64,000 nt of DNA from Microplitis mediator. Its lineage: Eukaryota; Arthropoda; Insecta; Hymenoptera; Braconidae. Location: NCBI RefSeq assembly GCF_029852145.1, contig NC_079969.1:13557465-13621464 (forward strand), given 5' to 3'. Position numbers and translations under genes: made by a program. The number at the start of each line of letters is the position of its first letter. The first letter of the stretch is position 1. The notes below the pieces were generated by a model that saw only the letters and a list, made by a program, of their open reading frames with translations, was not told where the DNA came from and ran no database searches. Shown one piece after another: positions 1 to 11,589 of this stretch.

Positions 1-2620
1 TGTATAAATGAGGTTAGATATGCTATCTATACGACAACAGCGGAGTGCGTTGATGATAATTGAGGCGCGGACAAATCAAAATTTAGGTTTAATGTGTATT
101 CTGATTATCACGTATGTATGACAATTAATTAGTGTTTAAGTACTACAAGGTAGCTAGTATTTAAGATGTAAACGAATAGATCGGTGAATTGACTGAATTT
201 AATGTAAGTTAATAATTATTAAATATTCAATATTCTTTGAAACGATTATTATTTAATATTAATACGAATATTAATATTAAATACCGAATTCAATTCTATT
301 GAATAATTAATAGAAACACAATTAAGTATTCGAGATTTAATGGGTGAGACCCACACGCAACAAGTCCCGGCTTATTTTACTACAACGCAATAAAACACCC
401 GGTCTTTATTCAATTCTCGAAATATTATTAAAACTCAACGAAATAATTATCAAAAAGTATGAAACCGTATTAATTAATACTTATCTTAGCACGATGGCAC
501 GAAATCGTAATTGATAATCAAATAATTAATAATTATTATTAATTTTAATATTGGCTTGGCAATTTAGCGGATAGGATGTTCACAGCAAGTGTGTACCGTA
601 TGAAGACTTGTGGTCAACTGACGAAAAGACGCGGTGACACCGGGTCGTCGTTTCGACGGAACGGGAAAATCAGACACCCGAACGACAGAGATATACTGAA
701 AGCGTGAGTGCAACGAAGATGCACAGAGAAACCGACGCTATGTTTAGCGCGCGCGTTCGCGGTGCGACCTGAGTTGGCGATGAGATGGATGTTAGCACCG
801 CTAGATGGAGACTGATTTGAATATTTAAATTTTAAACATTATTATGATGACAATTCATTTTAGGACTTCCGTTCTCGACGGAACATTAGGATTAATTAGT
901 AATAAGTATTAAAAATATTTTTTTTTAAGTTCAAATTTGAATGGTTACGCGGGCATTTCGTTGCCACGCCGGTGAGACAGCGTTCGCTCGCGCATGCGCG
1001 CGGCGTGAATGAGAGCACGTGTGTGCTAGAATTTTAATTTTTAACTTAAAAATAATTACATTTATTATTTATTATTTATAAGGGAATATTTTTGATTTGG
1101 CGTTATTCAGGGGACATAATATGTGGTCACATTATGCCCCAATTATTATTTTTATTTTATTTCGATTAAATTTCATGTCCAGGTATTGAGGATATGAGAA
1201 ATATTGACCGCAGAGGAGGGGAAAAATCAATATTTTCTCCTGCAATATCGACGCGGGTGACATGTGTTAAATAATTATTGTTTAATTACATATATGTTTT
1301 ACGATTATTATTTTGGTATAAATAAATACTACTTAAATGTATTTAATGTATTATGTATCATTCAGGTAGGGTAAAAATGTTCTTATAATTTATTTAATTA
1401 ATTCAAAGGCCCGGGGCAAGGTAACAATGATAATAATAATTAAGGGCGATTGTTGCGCCACGTGGGTGGCCAATAAGTGGCCGGCCCATAAAGTACTCAG
1501 AAAGGTACGGAAGGTGCACTTGAGCAGACGCTGTTATTTTTACGTTGTCAATACGTTTTTGATTTATTAATTAATTTTGTCAATATTCGTGGTCACGCTA
1601 ACAAAGTTTAGTTATAAAAATTCACCGGGTGATTGAGTTCCGGAACGAGTTGCGGATTAATTTGGAGGACAATCGAGTAAGTACTCTTGTATTCCCCTTT
1701 AATGCATTGTTATCTGTAACCTCCCCGGGAATTGTTGGCATTCGCGACGCGAATAATTTGGCTGATTTTGTGTGTAGATACCCCTGAATGATACATTTTC
1801 ATATATAAAAGGAATTGGGGATAATAAAATAATTGTATTTTGTTTAATTTATGATTTAACATTTGAAATTGCGCGTTTGCGGTAGTTCGATATATCGATA
1901 TATCGATAGCTACCTATATCTATACTTATAGCTATAGCTATACACCGGCTAAGAAAAAAAATTCCTAAGCCGACGACGTAATAGTTCAGAGGAAAAATTC
2001 CTGAGCAAATAATAATAATTATAAAGTGGAATTATTATTATTATTTATTTATTATGTATTATAGTTATTATTATTATTTAATTAATTAATCCCGAGTCAT
2101 TATTATTTATATTTTTTTTTTTGCGTACCCCAGTGGACAAATAATTTAAATTATACTTTTAATTATAAATAATTATTGAAAGAGGAATAATTATTTATTT
2201 CAAATAATTTATGTTATATTTTCTTTGGAAATTTATATTGAGAGTGAGAGTATGCCGTATCTTTCTCCCCCTATATAGTGTAAAGGGGTAACCCAAGGTT
2301 TGAGGTGGTGATAAATTTTTATTTACATTAATTAATCTTGAAGGATGGTTTATTTTATTTAAGTGAATTATTGTGATATATTCAAACTTTATTATTAATT
2401 TAAATATTGGATTACATTTAGAATTTTTGCATTGTATAGATTCGACCCCCAGGGGTTCATTAAAGATTATAATTTGTATTATCAGTGAAATATTGTATCA
2501 AAGATTCTTGATAATTTTATATAAATAATTGGATCCAACAATTTTCGGGGAAAAACTCTGTATTTATTTTCCTGGGTCTTTTTCCTGCTATATTTAATTT
2601 ATTTTATTATTTTATGTATA
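1..2620. other. AT-rich stretch without a recognisable gene
   Basis: No long open frame and no recognisable protein motif on either strand. Some stretches are GC-richer (about 590-780 and 940-1010) and resemble LTR or promoter-like sequence. The block 1370-1520 has a loose similarity in layout to the LTR at 24610-26292 in reverse orientation, which I could not confirm by eye. It could be a diverged outer part of the LTR that ends at 3987. Confidence 0.4.
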
Positions 2621-3987
2621 TTTGTTGCGTAATCACAACTACATTCAAATTTGAATGTAGTTGAACTTCCGGCAAATAGAGGCAGCACCTACTGGGGCCT
2701 AGTGTCCATCTATGAGAACTTGACTTGCGCTGTGCGACGCATGCGCATGGATTTTTCCTGCCTCGTGGCAAGAAGACCGACGCCATTATCTATTCGTTAA
2801 TACAATTTCAAGTGTCACCACGTGTTTTGTATAATCTATTACAATTGCGCTCATCTCGAGTAAATAATTCAAAGTAATCGATAAATTACATTCAGAGTTC
2901 ATTACTCTATATAAAAATATAATTATTTTTATAATCGCGAGCTCCAGAGCTCATAAAATAATTAATAAATAACATCAAGAAATCCAGTGTTCTACAACCT
3001 GTTCCTGACGAGGTTATATCATCGAGAAAGCAACAGGTGCATTTTTTATTAAACATTTACTTGCTATCAGTGCTCAATTAATTTAAAAGACTCAGTTTCA
3101 TTATTTATTCAATTATCATTATGCTCAATTTCTTAATTAATTTGAAAGTTACGTTTCGCTCAGTAGCCTCTGCTATCATGCTACCACGTGTTCAACAAAT
3201 AAATTAAAATCAGTGTAATTGATCATGAGCTCATTAAATTCAATTCAATTAAGTGATCATCACTATTAAAACTTAATAACAAAAATATTTATGTATTCAG
3301 TGCTATTAATAATAGTAATTAATGTGTTCACTTCGCTCAGTAACCTCTGACATCATGTTACTTATTATCATGACATTTTTGCATTCAACTCAGTGTTCAA
3401 TTAAACTCAACTTGATTATTTTTAATTTATTATTTACTCGAGCTCAACTCAATAATTTGTATTCAATTATTCACGTATTCATGAGCTCAGACAATTAACA
3501 GTATTTATAAATTAAATAAACTATTTAATTTGCAACCCAGTGATATTTTGTGCTGTAACAAATAAAAATATTGTTATATTTTTAAATATGCGTATTTTTC
3601 AAACATCCTAACCACCAACCAGTCCTGGCATGTCTTTATTTAATTAATATTACAACAATATTCAACTGTGCTTATTATTTTCTTTTCCTGATTATTTCTT
3701 TTTCTTTATTATTTCATTTGATTTATCCACCTTGTTACTGGCTATACTCGCTCGGATTTTCCCTCGCAAATTTTCCCCCCTGATAAAATATTTTGTCCGT
3801 TTTGGAGAAACGGGCTGGCGCCTACGTGCACTAACCCAGCCTGAGGAGCTGGTCCAGGCACACCTTATCTTCATTTTTCGCAATTTAATAACACTATTAT
3901 TTATTTAAAAATTTAAAATTAAATTGAAGTGACATTTATCAACATTTTTTTTCCGGACTTTTAAATTTATAATTTTTTCGTTTTACA
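2621..3987 (+). repeat. LTR-like segment, 3' end at 3987, 5' end uncertain
   Basis: The last 230 bases (about 3760-3987) match, in opposite orientation, the internal-side end of the LTRs at 24610-26292 and 56608-62607: the same blocks around TTTGTCCGTTTT, CGGGCTGGCGC and GCACTAACNCAGCCTGA. The segment ends TTTTACA followed by CGTGGGTGACC, the same LTR/primer-site junction seen in the other two copies. The start at a TGTTGCGTAA motif is a guess; the other copies are about 1.7 kb, so the real start may lie further left. Family membership is seen in sequence; the left boundary is inference. Confidence 0.45.
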
Positions 3988-3989
3988 CG

Positions 3990-4005
3990 TGGGTGACCGC
4001 ATACG
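3990..4005 (+). other. putative primer-binding site next to the LTR end
   Basis: TGGGTGACCGCATACG starts two bases after the LTR terminal CA. The same position carries TGGGTGACCACATACG next to the LTR at 24610 and TGGGTTACCACATAC next to the LTR at 56608 (both on the - strand). A site starting with TGG just after an LTR end fits pairing with a tRNA 3' CCA end. The tRNA species is not identified. Confidence 0.45.
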
Positions 4006-4487
4006 GTACTGGGATAATTCGCGTCTCCGTCGCGAATTCAAAAACAGTATTTGTTATAGTCGGATCGTGTTTTCGCAATGGGTCCTCCGAACCAGCAACG
4101 GGTTTAGGAATTTATTTCGCACCAAATCATCCCCAAAATTCATCTCTTCCATGCTTCAAAAGAAACACCAACAACGGCGCTGAGTTAGAGGCTATCCTTC
4201 AAGCTTTAAAAATTATCAGAAATTTCAACTTAACCAAAATAGACATTTTCACGGATTCAGAATATTTATGCAACAGCCTCACCATCTGGTATGAGAACTG
4301 GAAAAAACGGGATTGGGTCACCTCAACAGGAAAGCCTGTTTCGTATAAAAGGGAGCTTAATTACATCAAATCTCAAATCTATATTTTTCTCAATTTATCT
4401 ATAAATTGTCTTATTGAGAGGTTTGCATGTTTAGGTTTCCACTATATTAAATTAAGTTCCGTCAACGGGACATCTCATACTTTGTAA
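3993..4487 (+). pseudogene. decayed RNase H1-type domain
   Basis: From about 4050 the translation follows the RNase HI fold order: first strand ending GSCFRNG, then TNNGAELEAI, then IFTDSEYL, then a W..NWKKRDW.TS.GKPV stretch, which is very typical of RNase H1. The first catalytic Asp is lost (VIVGSC where family members have a Y-x-D-G pattern). The conserved Arg before the AEL motif is Gly, and the C-terminal His/Asp part is not recognisable. Glu and the second Asp remain. It begins about 65 bp after an LTR end and primer-site-like motif, so it lies where a retrotransposon leader or gag start is expected. It could be a captured domain or an old host exon (there is an AG just before 4050). 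Almost certainly non-functional. Confidence 0.6.
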
Positions 4488-5920
4488 GACGCTGCAAATT
4501 CCCCCTCCCCAGACTCGGACCCCATGGCTGCATCTTAAAATTTTTCAAGAGCAAAATCACTCTACCGAGCACCAGCTTGCTTTTCGGTTTGTAGCTGAGT
4601 TACCCCTCAGCAAAGAGTCAGTAATTAGGTACAGCAGTATCCTCAATCTCAAATTTTCAAAATAAAGAAAAAAATAAAACCGATCATCATCGCTTTTATA
4701 TCACAGTCAAAGAATAAATATATACATCTAAATATTTAAAAATCATATAAAGAAAAAAATTATAATTGCGGAAAAATTAGAGCGTAAACGCAAATTAATA
4801 CATCAGTAAAAGTGAATAAAAATTCGCATCGCGAAAGAAAATTAAAGTTGATAAAAGTTAACAGTGTTATTGGTTGTGAGTAAATAGCTCCGAGTTCAAT
4901 TATAATTTTGAGTGTAATTATATCGAGTTTACTACTATTATAAAAATAAATAATAAAGCAATACATGTGTGAAATAAAAAAAAATATCATCCTTTAAAAG
5001 AGTATCAACTCTATTTCCTATGAGGAACATTAAAGGAGTATTTTTCTAAAAAAACATAAAATTAAAACATAGAAAACCAAAAATCTCAGTGTATATTAAA
5101 AGTGTAGTAAATGTTCAAAAATAAAGATACGATCTTTTAAAGAGTATCATCTCTATTTTCTATCAAGAAACATAAAGAAATTTTATCTTTACTAAAGATT
5201 AAAATTTACAAGTAAAATAAAAAGAAAAACCAAAGTGAAAACAAATTCTTGTGTTTGATTAATTAAAATAAGTTAGTTAGTATTAACCTCCTACCTTCAC
5301 ACGAAGACCGGACTGTACGAGAGAGACAGCAGCCAATTCCAGGGTCAACAGCTGGAGATCACAATTAAGGGTCCAGAGATTTACCGCAAAGGAATATCCT
5401 AGTAAAAGTAATCAAAGAAAAAACTACGCAAAGGTACGAAATTCATAAGTGGCTATTTTATCTTTCTCGACTTAATAACCAAATTTCAATCAGCCTCAAA
5501 ATTTGAGCGGAAAAAGGAAGCTATAATTTTACAATTGTATTTATCAATGAACAAATAGTATATTCATACATTTAGAAAGATACCTCTGTTTAAATATAAA
5601 CTAGAATCAAAAAAAAGTCCACATCGAAACGTATCCCTAAACAAATTATTACGGCTTGAACTAAACATTTGAGCCGAAAATTGCATTGGTTAGTCCGAAC
5701 GCCTAATCCACGCAAACCAAATATTAAATAATTAATAGTCGGACATAACATCATCTACGTATAAAAAATTCAAAAACATAAGACGATTAGAGTATAATCT
5801 GGATATGAATAGGGTATAATTCTTAAAGCATACCGAAATATTCATCAATTTCTACTACACCGGAAATGAACCCAAAAGAAACTTGAATTTTCGGTATAAA
5901 CAAATTCGCTAGGGATTCTA
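4488..5920. other. AT-rich stretch without a gene; small direct repeat
   Basis: No coding signal. A segment at about 4985-5040 (ATCCTTTAAAAGAGTATCA, then TCTATTTCCTATGAGG) recurs at about 5125-5180 in diverged form, a repeat with period about 140 bp. A GC-richer block at 5285-5400 resembles a retroelement leader but has no open frame. Confidence 0.4.
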
Positions 5921-5924
5921 AAAT

Positions 5925-6150
5925 AATATTCAATTCCTGTTCCCGCGGAGAATTCAAGAGAATAAAAAAGGATTTAAAAAGTTTAATTCTAACTAATTCT
6001 TTTCAATTCTAAAATAATGTTGCAATTTCTGTTCTCCACGAGAATTCGAGAGAATAAAACAGGATTCGAAAAAGTTTAATTCCAACTTGTTTTTTTTAAT
6101 TTTAAAGTCATGTTGCAATATCTGTTCTCGCTGAGAATTCGAGAAAATTG
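5925..6150 (+). repeat. short tandem array, unit about 100 bp
   Basis: Three diverged units share the core TGTTCTC(C/G)(A/C)(C/T)GAGAATTC followed by GAGA(A)TAAAA.AGGATT and AAGTTTAATTC. The same core (TTCTCTGCGGAGAA, AAAAAGGATTTAATAAAG) reappears at 11460-11510, at the edge of the 65-bp satellite, so the two arrays may be related. Confidence 0.5.
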
Positions 6151-6564
6151 TAACCATAACAAAAAAAATTATTTTTTTTTACACTTAAAAAAAAAAAAAA
6201 CAATAATGATTAGTCATTATTCATTTATTAAAATTTTATTTTGGGAAAGAATAGAAATAATAATTTTATACGTGAAATTTTATTTTTTTTTATGGAGAAA
6301 TTTTTGGAAAAAAAAAAGTAATTAAACGAGAAATAGGCAACGGGAAAAAAATGTAAGAGTGAACGTGAGACGCTCGCCGACCGACAATCTGGCGGGAGAG
6401 AGTAAGAGAGGACTTCTTGGATATGGACACTCATAGTAGAAGTGTTAAAAGCAAATGCAGTGGACGTTATCGTCAATCAGCACTCCACTGCTACCAAGTG
6501 AACTTTACGTAGCAGAGTGGGAAGTACCTACTGGTAGTGGCGCAGTATACCCTGCACCACGTCC

Positions 6565-6577
6565 TATATATATATAC

Positions 6578-6637
<60 letters not shown>
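6565..6637. repeat. (TA)n microsatellite
   Basis: About 70 bases of alternating T and A with three C interruptions near the left side. Open frames reading through it are artefacts of the repeat. Confidence 0.9.
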
Positions 6638-6640
<3 letters not shown>

Positions 6641-6744
6641 GTATAGATAATATATTATATTTGGTATAACCAGTGGTCTTCCCCATGGACAGTTCGGAAT
6701 ATCCATCCCAGTTCGGGCTCTCTATATTTTTCTTGGGAATAGTT

Positions 6745-6872
6745 CTTTATTCTATTCGAATTCTCTGAAGAGAATTAAAAAGTATTGATAATTGCTAAAT
6801 ATGAATTCTTTTTAAATCTATTTAATTCTCTGAAGAGGATTAAAAAGTATTGAATATAGCTGTTATGTCCGG
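6745..6872 (+). repeat. 65-bp satellite, two units
   Basis: Two units of the sequence described at 10082-11480 (AATTCTCTGAAGAG, AAAAAGTATTGA, GCTAAATATGAATTCTTTTT). An outlying piece of the same satellite, separated from the main array by about 1.2 kb of other DNA. Confidence 0.7.
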
Positions 6873-8062
6873 ATTTAATTAATTAATAATAATTAATTAT
6901 TGGAAATGGTCGAGTGGGCCTCAAGTGGGAGGCACCGGGCAAACAGGGTGATTTTCCTAGAAGATTAGCTCTAGGTTTTATTTTTATTGTGAGAACTCGA
7001 ACGATAAACCCCGCAGGGGCCTCTCTGTGTATCCGATGCAAAATTTGGATTTTATATGTTGAAGAAATTGGCAATTTTCACCTACCTTTCGTTGTTCGCT
7101 GCTTACTTGCAAGTTGGTCTTTGGACTGCAAACTCCCGTGGACGGCTTCTGTTGGTCCCTGATCGAAAGATGATTTGGTTCAGGAAGAAGGGATGCGGTT
7201 CTTAATATTAGAAATAATCTAATATGCAGGTTTTCCCCAATGATGAATGTTTATTCAAATATTTCCCTATGGGCTCGCCGTACTCAGTTCACAAGATGTT
7301 AAATTGTTCTTAACACTAAGGTTCTTTTCTTTCACTTAAATCTCTAAAGATTGCACTTAACTATTAGAACTTAAACTTATAGGTTTTACACTTTGAATTT
7401 GTTGAGTCTTTAGCTCATATGAGTTCGGTATGAATCCCCGACTCCAGCAATTCACTCGGACGAGAATCGCTGTTGATCACTTAACAATTATTATGAAAAT
7501 CACCCACGCCTCCTCGTGTTTACGCGAGCGGTACTTTCCGTGTGGTGATTTTCGAAAAAGAAAATATAATTTTTAAAAGAGACAATTTTGAATAGAACTT
7601 TAACGGTAACAAGCAACTTGCCACGCCTCCTCGAGTGCAATATCGAGACAATCTTCTCGTGGGATTATGTAGTAACTTGACTGTTTAGATTGTACTTCAT
7701 GGATATGAACTAATCGGTTTAAAAGAAATAGAAAAGAGAAAAGAGGGTTGCCTAAACGTAACACGGTTTAGAACTCACGCGGGCCAGCAAGGAAGATACA
7801 TTAACTTCTCAAGCGTCATAGGCTGCCGCACCTTGGTGTTCGTTGTTTTTATCACCTTGGTTCGCGAATCTGGTGGGAATAATTTAGAATATATAATTGG
7901 ATGAATTTAGAATACAGTCAAGTCTAATTCCCTGATTGGAGGAATCGTTGACGACGTGCAACGAGGTGTTGGCCGAAGTTGCTATCCCTAAAATGATCAA
8001 CGCTGCACTTTGCAGCGAGCGCGGCAAAGAGGCCCCTTTAAATATACGACAAGCCGGATATA
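6873..8062. other. insertion-like stretch between satellite blocks, no gene
   Basis: Satellite sequence lies on both sides, so this segment looks inserted. It contains two copies of a short motif, CCACGCCTCCTCG(A/T)GT (about 7505 and 7622), and GC-richer blocks, but no frame with a recognisable product. Terminal repeats were not found. Confidence 0.4.
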
Positions 8063-8381
8063 ACATAGCTAAATATGAATTCTTTTTAATTCTAATTAAT
8101 TCTCAGAAGACGATTAAAAAGTATTGAAAATTGCTGAATATGAATTCTTTTCAATTCTATTGAATTCTCTAAAGAGGATTAAATAGTATTGAAAATAGCT
8201 AAATATTAATTCTTCTTAATTCTATTTAATTCTCTGAAGAGGATTAAAAAGTATTGAAAATTGCTAAATATGAATTCTTTTTAACTCTATTGAATTCTCT
8301 GAAGAGGATTCAAAAGTATTGAAAATAGCTCAATTTGAATTCTTTTCAATTCTATTTAATTCTCTGAAGAGGATTAAAAAG
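8063..8381 (+). repeat. 65-bp satellite, about five units
   Basis: Five consecutive units matching the main array. The last unit breaks after GGATTAAAAAG at 8381, where the non-LTR retrotransposon begins; the satellite resumes with AAAAAGTATTGG at 10082. Confidence 0.85.
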
Positions 8382-9752
8382 CCGAATAAGATACCTTTAC
8401 CAAGATCACCATCTGATACGAGACCAATTGCTAACTTGTCCCACTTGGCTAAAGTATTTGAGAGATTAGTCACAAGTCAACTAGTAACCTACCTGAAAGG
8501 GAATAATCTAGTTGATAAATACCAGTCAGGATTTCGTAAGTACCGAAATACACAGGCAGCTCTACTCAAACTCACCGATGATATCAGAGGAGCAATGGAT
8601 AGTAATTAAGTCACCATACTGGTTCTGTTCGACTTGAGTAAAGCATTCGATTTCGTGGACCCTAATGTCTTTCTAGTTTCTCTATTCGAAATGGGCTTTT
8701 TTATTGAGGTAATAAATTGGTTCTTTTCGTATTTATAAAACCGGTCTCAATCTATCCCAAATGACCACGGAATGCCAATTAAACTTCGGAAGACCTCTTC
8801 TGGAGTCCCTCAAGGTTCTGTACTTGGGCCAATACTTTTCTTAATCGTCATGAACTCTGTTGTCTGGTGGATAAGCTTCTGCAAATATGGATTGTTTGCT
8901 GATGACATGTATATTTATCGGCACTGCCTTACCTATCAGCTTCCAGAAGCAGTTCAACAAGTCACTGCTGATGCACAAGCTATTGCAGACTGGACACGAG
9001 AACATGGACTTATGCTCAACTTGTCGAAGACAACAGCTATGATCTTAGGCTCAAATGGCAAGCTAAAGCAACTGTGTACCATGGAGTTACCGCCCATAAT
9101 ATTTGACAATGTTGTGATTCCCTATGTAAACTCCGCTAAGTGCTTAGGTGTGCATATCAGCCAGAATCTTTCGTGGAATAACCATATTTTACAAACTGTG
9201 AGGAAAATAAACTATGCTCTTCATAGCCTCAAAGTTCGGAAAAACATCTTTACTACCGAGATAAGGAAGCTCCTAATTACTGCAACCATCTTACCTCTAA
9301 TTGACTACTGTTCTCTTGTACTCATTGATTCGACACCTGAGAATTATCTGAAATTGCAACGAACTATAAATTCCTCGATCAGATTTATCTTTAACCTCAG
9401 AAAAGATGAACACATCAGTCCTTAACGTCGAAAATTGGGAGGGTTAACGGTAAAGTATCGCTGGTTTTATTATGCAGTCTGCTATTTTTATAAACTTTTG
9501 AAATATGGAAAGCCTGAGTATCTGCGTGACCTGTTTGTAGAAGAGTCCGATGTTCGACGGTCTGACAGGCTTGCTGCACAAAGACACTCATCTTTCAAAA
9601 TACCGAATTTTGTCACATCCTACTTCGAGAAATCCTACATCGTAACAGTGATCAAGCTTTGGGAAGAAATACCGAGTGATATTGTGAATTCCAGTAGTCT
9701 AGAAGTTTTTAAAAGCAAAGTGTTTGATTATTTCTTAAATCTAGACAGTTAG
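8382..9752 (+). pseudogene. non-LTR retrotransposon reverse transcriptase, C-terminal part
   Basis: Contains standard non-LTR RT blocks: RPIANLSHLAKVFERLV, then DKYQSGFRK, LFDLSKAFDFV, SSGVPQGSVLGPILF and the catalytic FADD (in FADDMYIY, about 8897-8920). It is followed by thumb-like and C-terminal sequence with a W.E(I/L)P motif near the end. All pieces share one frame, broken by in-frame stops at about 8607, 8737 and 9423, so three nonsense changes and no frameshift. The endonuclease and ORF1 are absent because of 5' truncation. The family could be jockey or CR1; the blocks seen do not separate them. Confidence 0.85.
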
Positions 9753-10081
9753 TTTGGACTTCATTTTGTTCAAGATTGGTTCTCTCTATTACAATCTTAA
9801 AATTATTAGTTGAATCGAATCAATCTATTCGAGTCGAATCAAGTGTGATCTGTCACACTGTATTCCTTTGAAATACTTCAATTCTTTACGTTATCTTTTA
9901 TTATTTTTATTGCATCTTAAATATTTACCGTACTATTGAAAGCAATAACCTACTTCTATGAACATGTTCTGTACTCACATTTATAACATTATATACTTAT
10001 TCATATGTAATCAATTTGTAATTGAAATTGCTATTTGGCCTGTACCTTGGGATAAAATAAACAAAATCTAAATCTAAATCT
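8382..10081 (+). mobile_element. 5'-truncated non-LTR retrotransposon (jockey/CR1-like) in the satellite
   Basis: The element starts inside an RT domain, runs through the rest of the pol frame and a 330-bp 3' untranslated region, and ends in three copies of an AAATCT motif. The flanking satellite is continuous across it. The repeated AAAAAG at both junctions could be a short target duplication, though it also fits satellite plus tail. 5' truncation and a simple-repeat tail are typical of LINE insertion by target-primed reverse transcription. Confidence 0.8.
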
Positions 10082-11480
10082 AAAAAGTATTGGAAATAGC
10101 TAAATATGAATTCTTTTTAATTCTATTGAATTCTCTGAAGACGATTAAAAAGTATTGAAAATTGCTAAATATGAACTCTTTTTAATTCTATTGAATTCTC
10201 TGAAGAGGATTGAAAAGTATTGAAAGTAGCTAAATTTAAATTCTATGTAATTCTCTGGAGAGGCTTCAAAAGTATTGAAAATTGCTAAATATGATTTTTT
10301 TTAATTCTATTTAATTCTCTGAAGAGGATTAAAAAGTATTGAAAATAGCTAAATTTGAATTCTTTTAAAATCTATTGAATTCTCTGAAAACGATTAAGAA
10401 GTATTGAAAATTGCTAAATATGAACTCTTTTTAATTCTATTGAATTCTCTGAAGAGGATTGAAAAGTATTGAAAGTAGCTAAATTTAAATTCTATGCAAT
10501 TCTCTGAAGAGAATTAAGAAGTATTGGAAAGTGCTAAATATGAATTCTTTTCAAATCTATTTAATTCTCTGGAGAGGCTTCAAAAGTATTGAAAATTGCT
10601 AAATATGAATTTTTTTTAATTCTATTTAATTCTCTGAAGACGATTAAAAAGTATTGAAAATTGCTAAGTATGAACTCTTTTTAATTCTATTGAATTCTCT
10701 GAAGAGGATTAAAAAGTATTAAAAGTAGCTAATTTTAAATTCTTTTCAATTCTATTTAATAATCTGAAGAGGATTAAAAATTATTGAAAATAGCTAAATA
10801 TGAATTTTTTTTTAATTCTATTGAATTCTCTGAAGAGAATTAAAAAGTATTGGAAGAAGCTAAACATGAATTCTTTTTAATTCTATTTAATTCTCTGAAG
10901 ACGATTAAGAAGTATTAAAAATTGCTAAACATGAATTCGTTTTAATTCTAATGAATTATTCTGAAGAGGATTAAAAAGTATTGAAAATAGCTAAACATGA
11001 ATTCTTTTTAAATCTATTTAATTCTCTGGAGAGGCTTCAAAAGTATTGAAAATTGCTAAATATGAATTTTTTTTAATTCTATTTAATTCTCTGAAGAGGA
11101 TTAAAAAGTATTGAAAATAGCTAAATTTGAATTCTTTTAAATTCTATTCAATTCTCTGAAGACGACTAAAAAGTATTGAAAATTGCTAAGTATGAATTCT
11201 TTTTAATTCTATTGAATTCTCTGAAGAGGATTAAAAAGTAATGAAAATAACTAAATTTGATTTCTTTTCGATTCTATTCAATTCTCTGAAGACGATTAAA
11301 GTGTATTGAAAATTGCTAAATATGAATTCTTTTCAAATCTATTTAATTCTCTGAAGAGGATTAAAAACTATTGAAAATAGCTAAATTTGAATTCTATTTA
11401 ATTCTCTGAAGAGGATTAAAAAGTATTGGAAATAGCTAAATATGAATTCTTTTTAATTTAATATAATTCTCTGCGGAGAA
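10082..11480 (+). repeat. 65-bp AT-rich satellite array, about 21 units
   Basis: Head-to-tail units with a measured spacing of 65 bp (for example 10082 to 10147). Each unit carries AAAAAGTATTGAAAATAGC, then TAAATATGAATTC, TTTTTAATTCTA and AATTCTCTGAAGAGGATT. Adjacent units differ at several positions, and two variant types alternate irregularly (GAAGACGATT versus GAAGAGGATT; ATAGC versus TTGCT). Non-coding. Confidence 0.9.
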
Positions 11481-11589
11481 GTAAAAAGGATTTAATAAAG
11501 TTTTAATCCTCTTTAATTCTCTTTTTTAACCAGGGTAGTTTCATGCATATACATTATTGATAAAGAAGAATTAAAATGACATAAAAACT

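Noticed and set aside
6455..6706. Open frames of alternating Tyr and Ile
   Set aside because: Translation of a (TA)n microsatellite.
10082..11480. CRISPR-like regular repeats
   Set aside because: The whole 65-bp unit is repeated with no unique spacer; an ordinary satellite.
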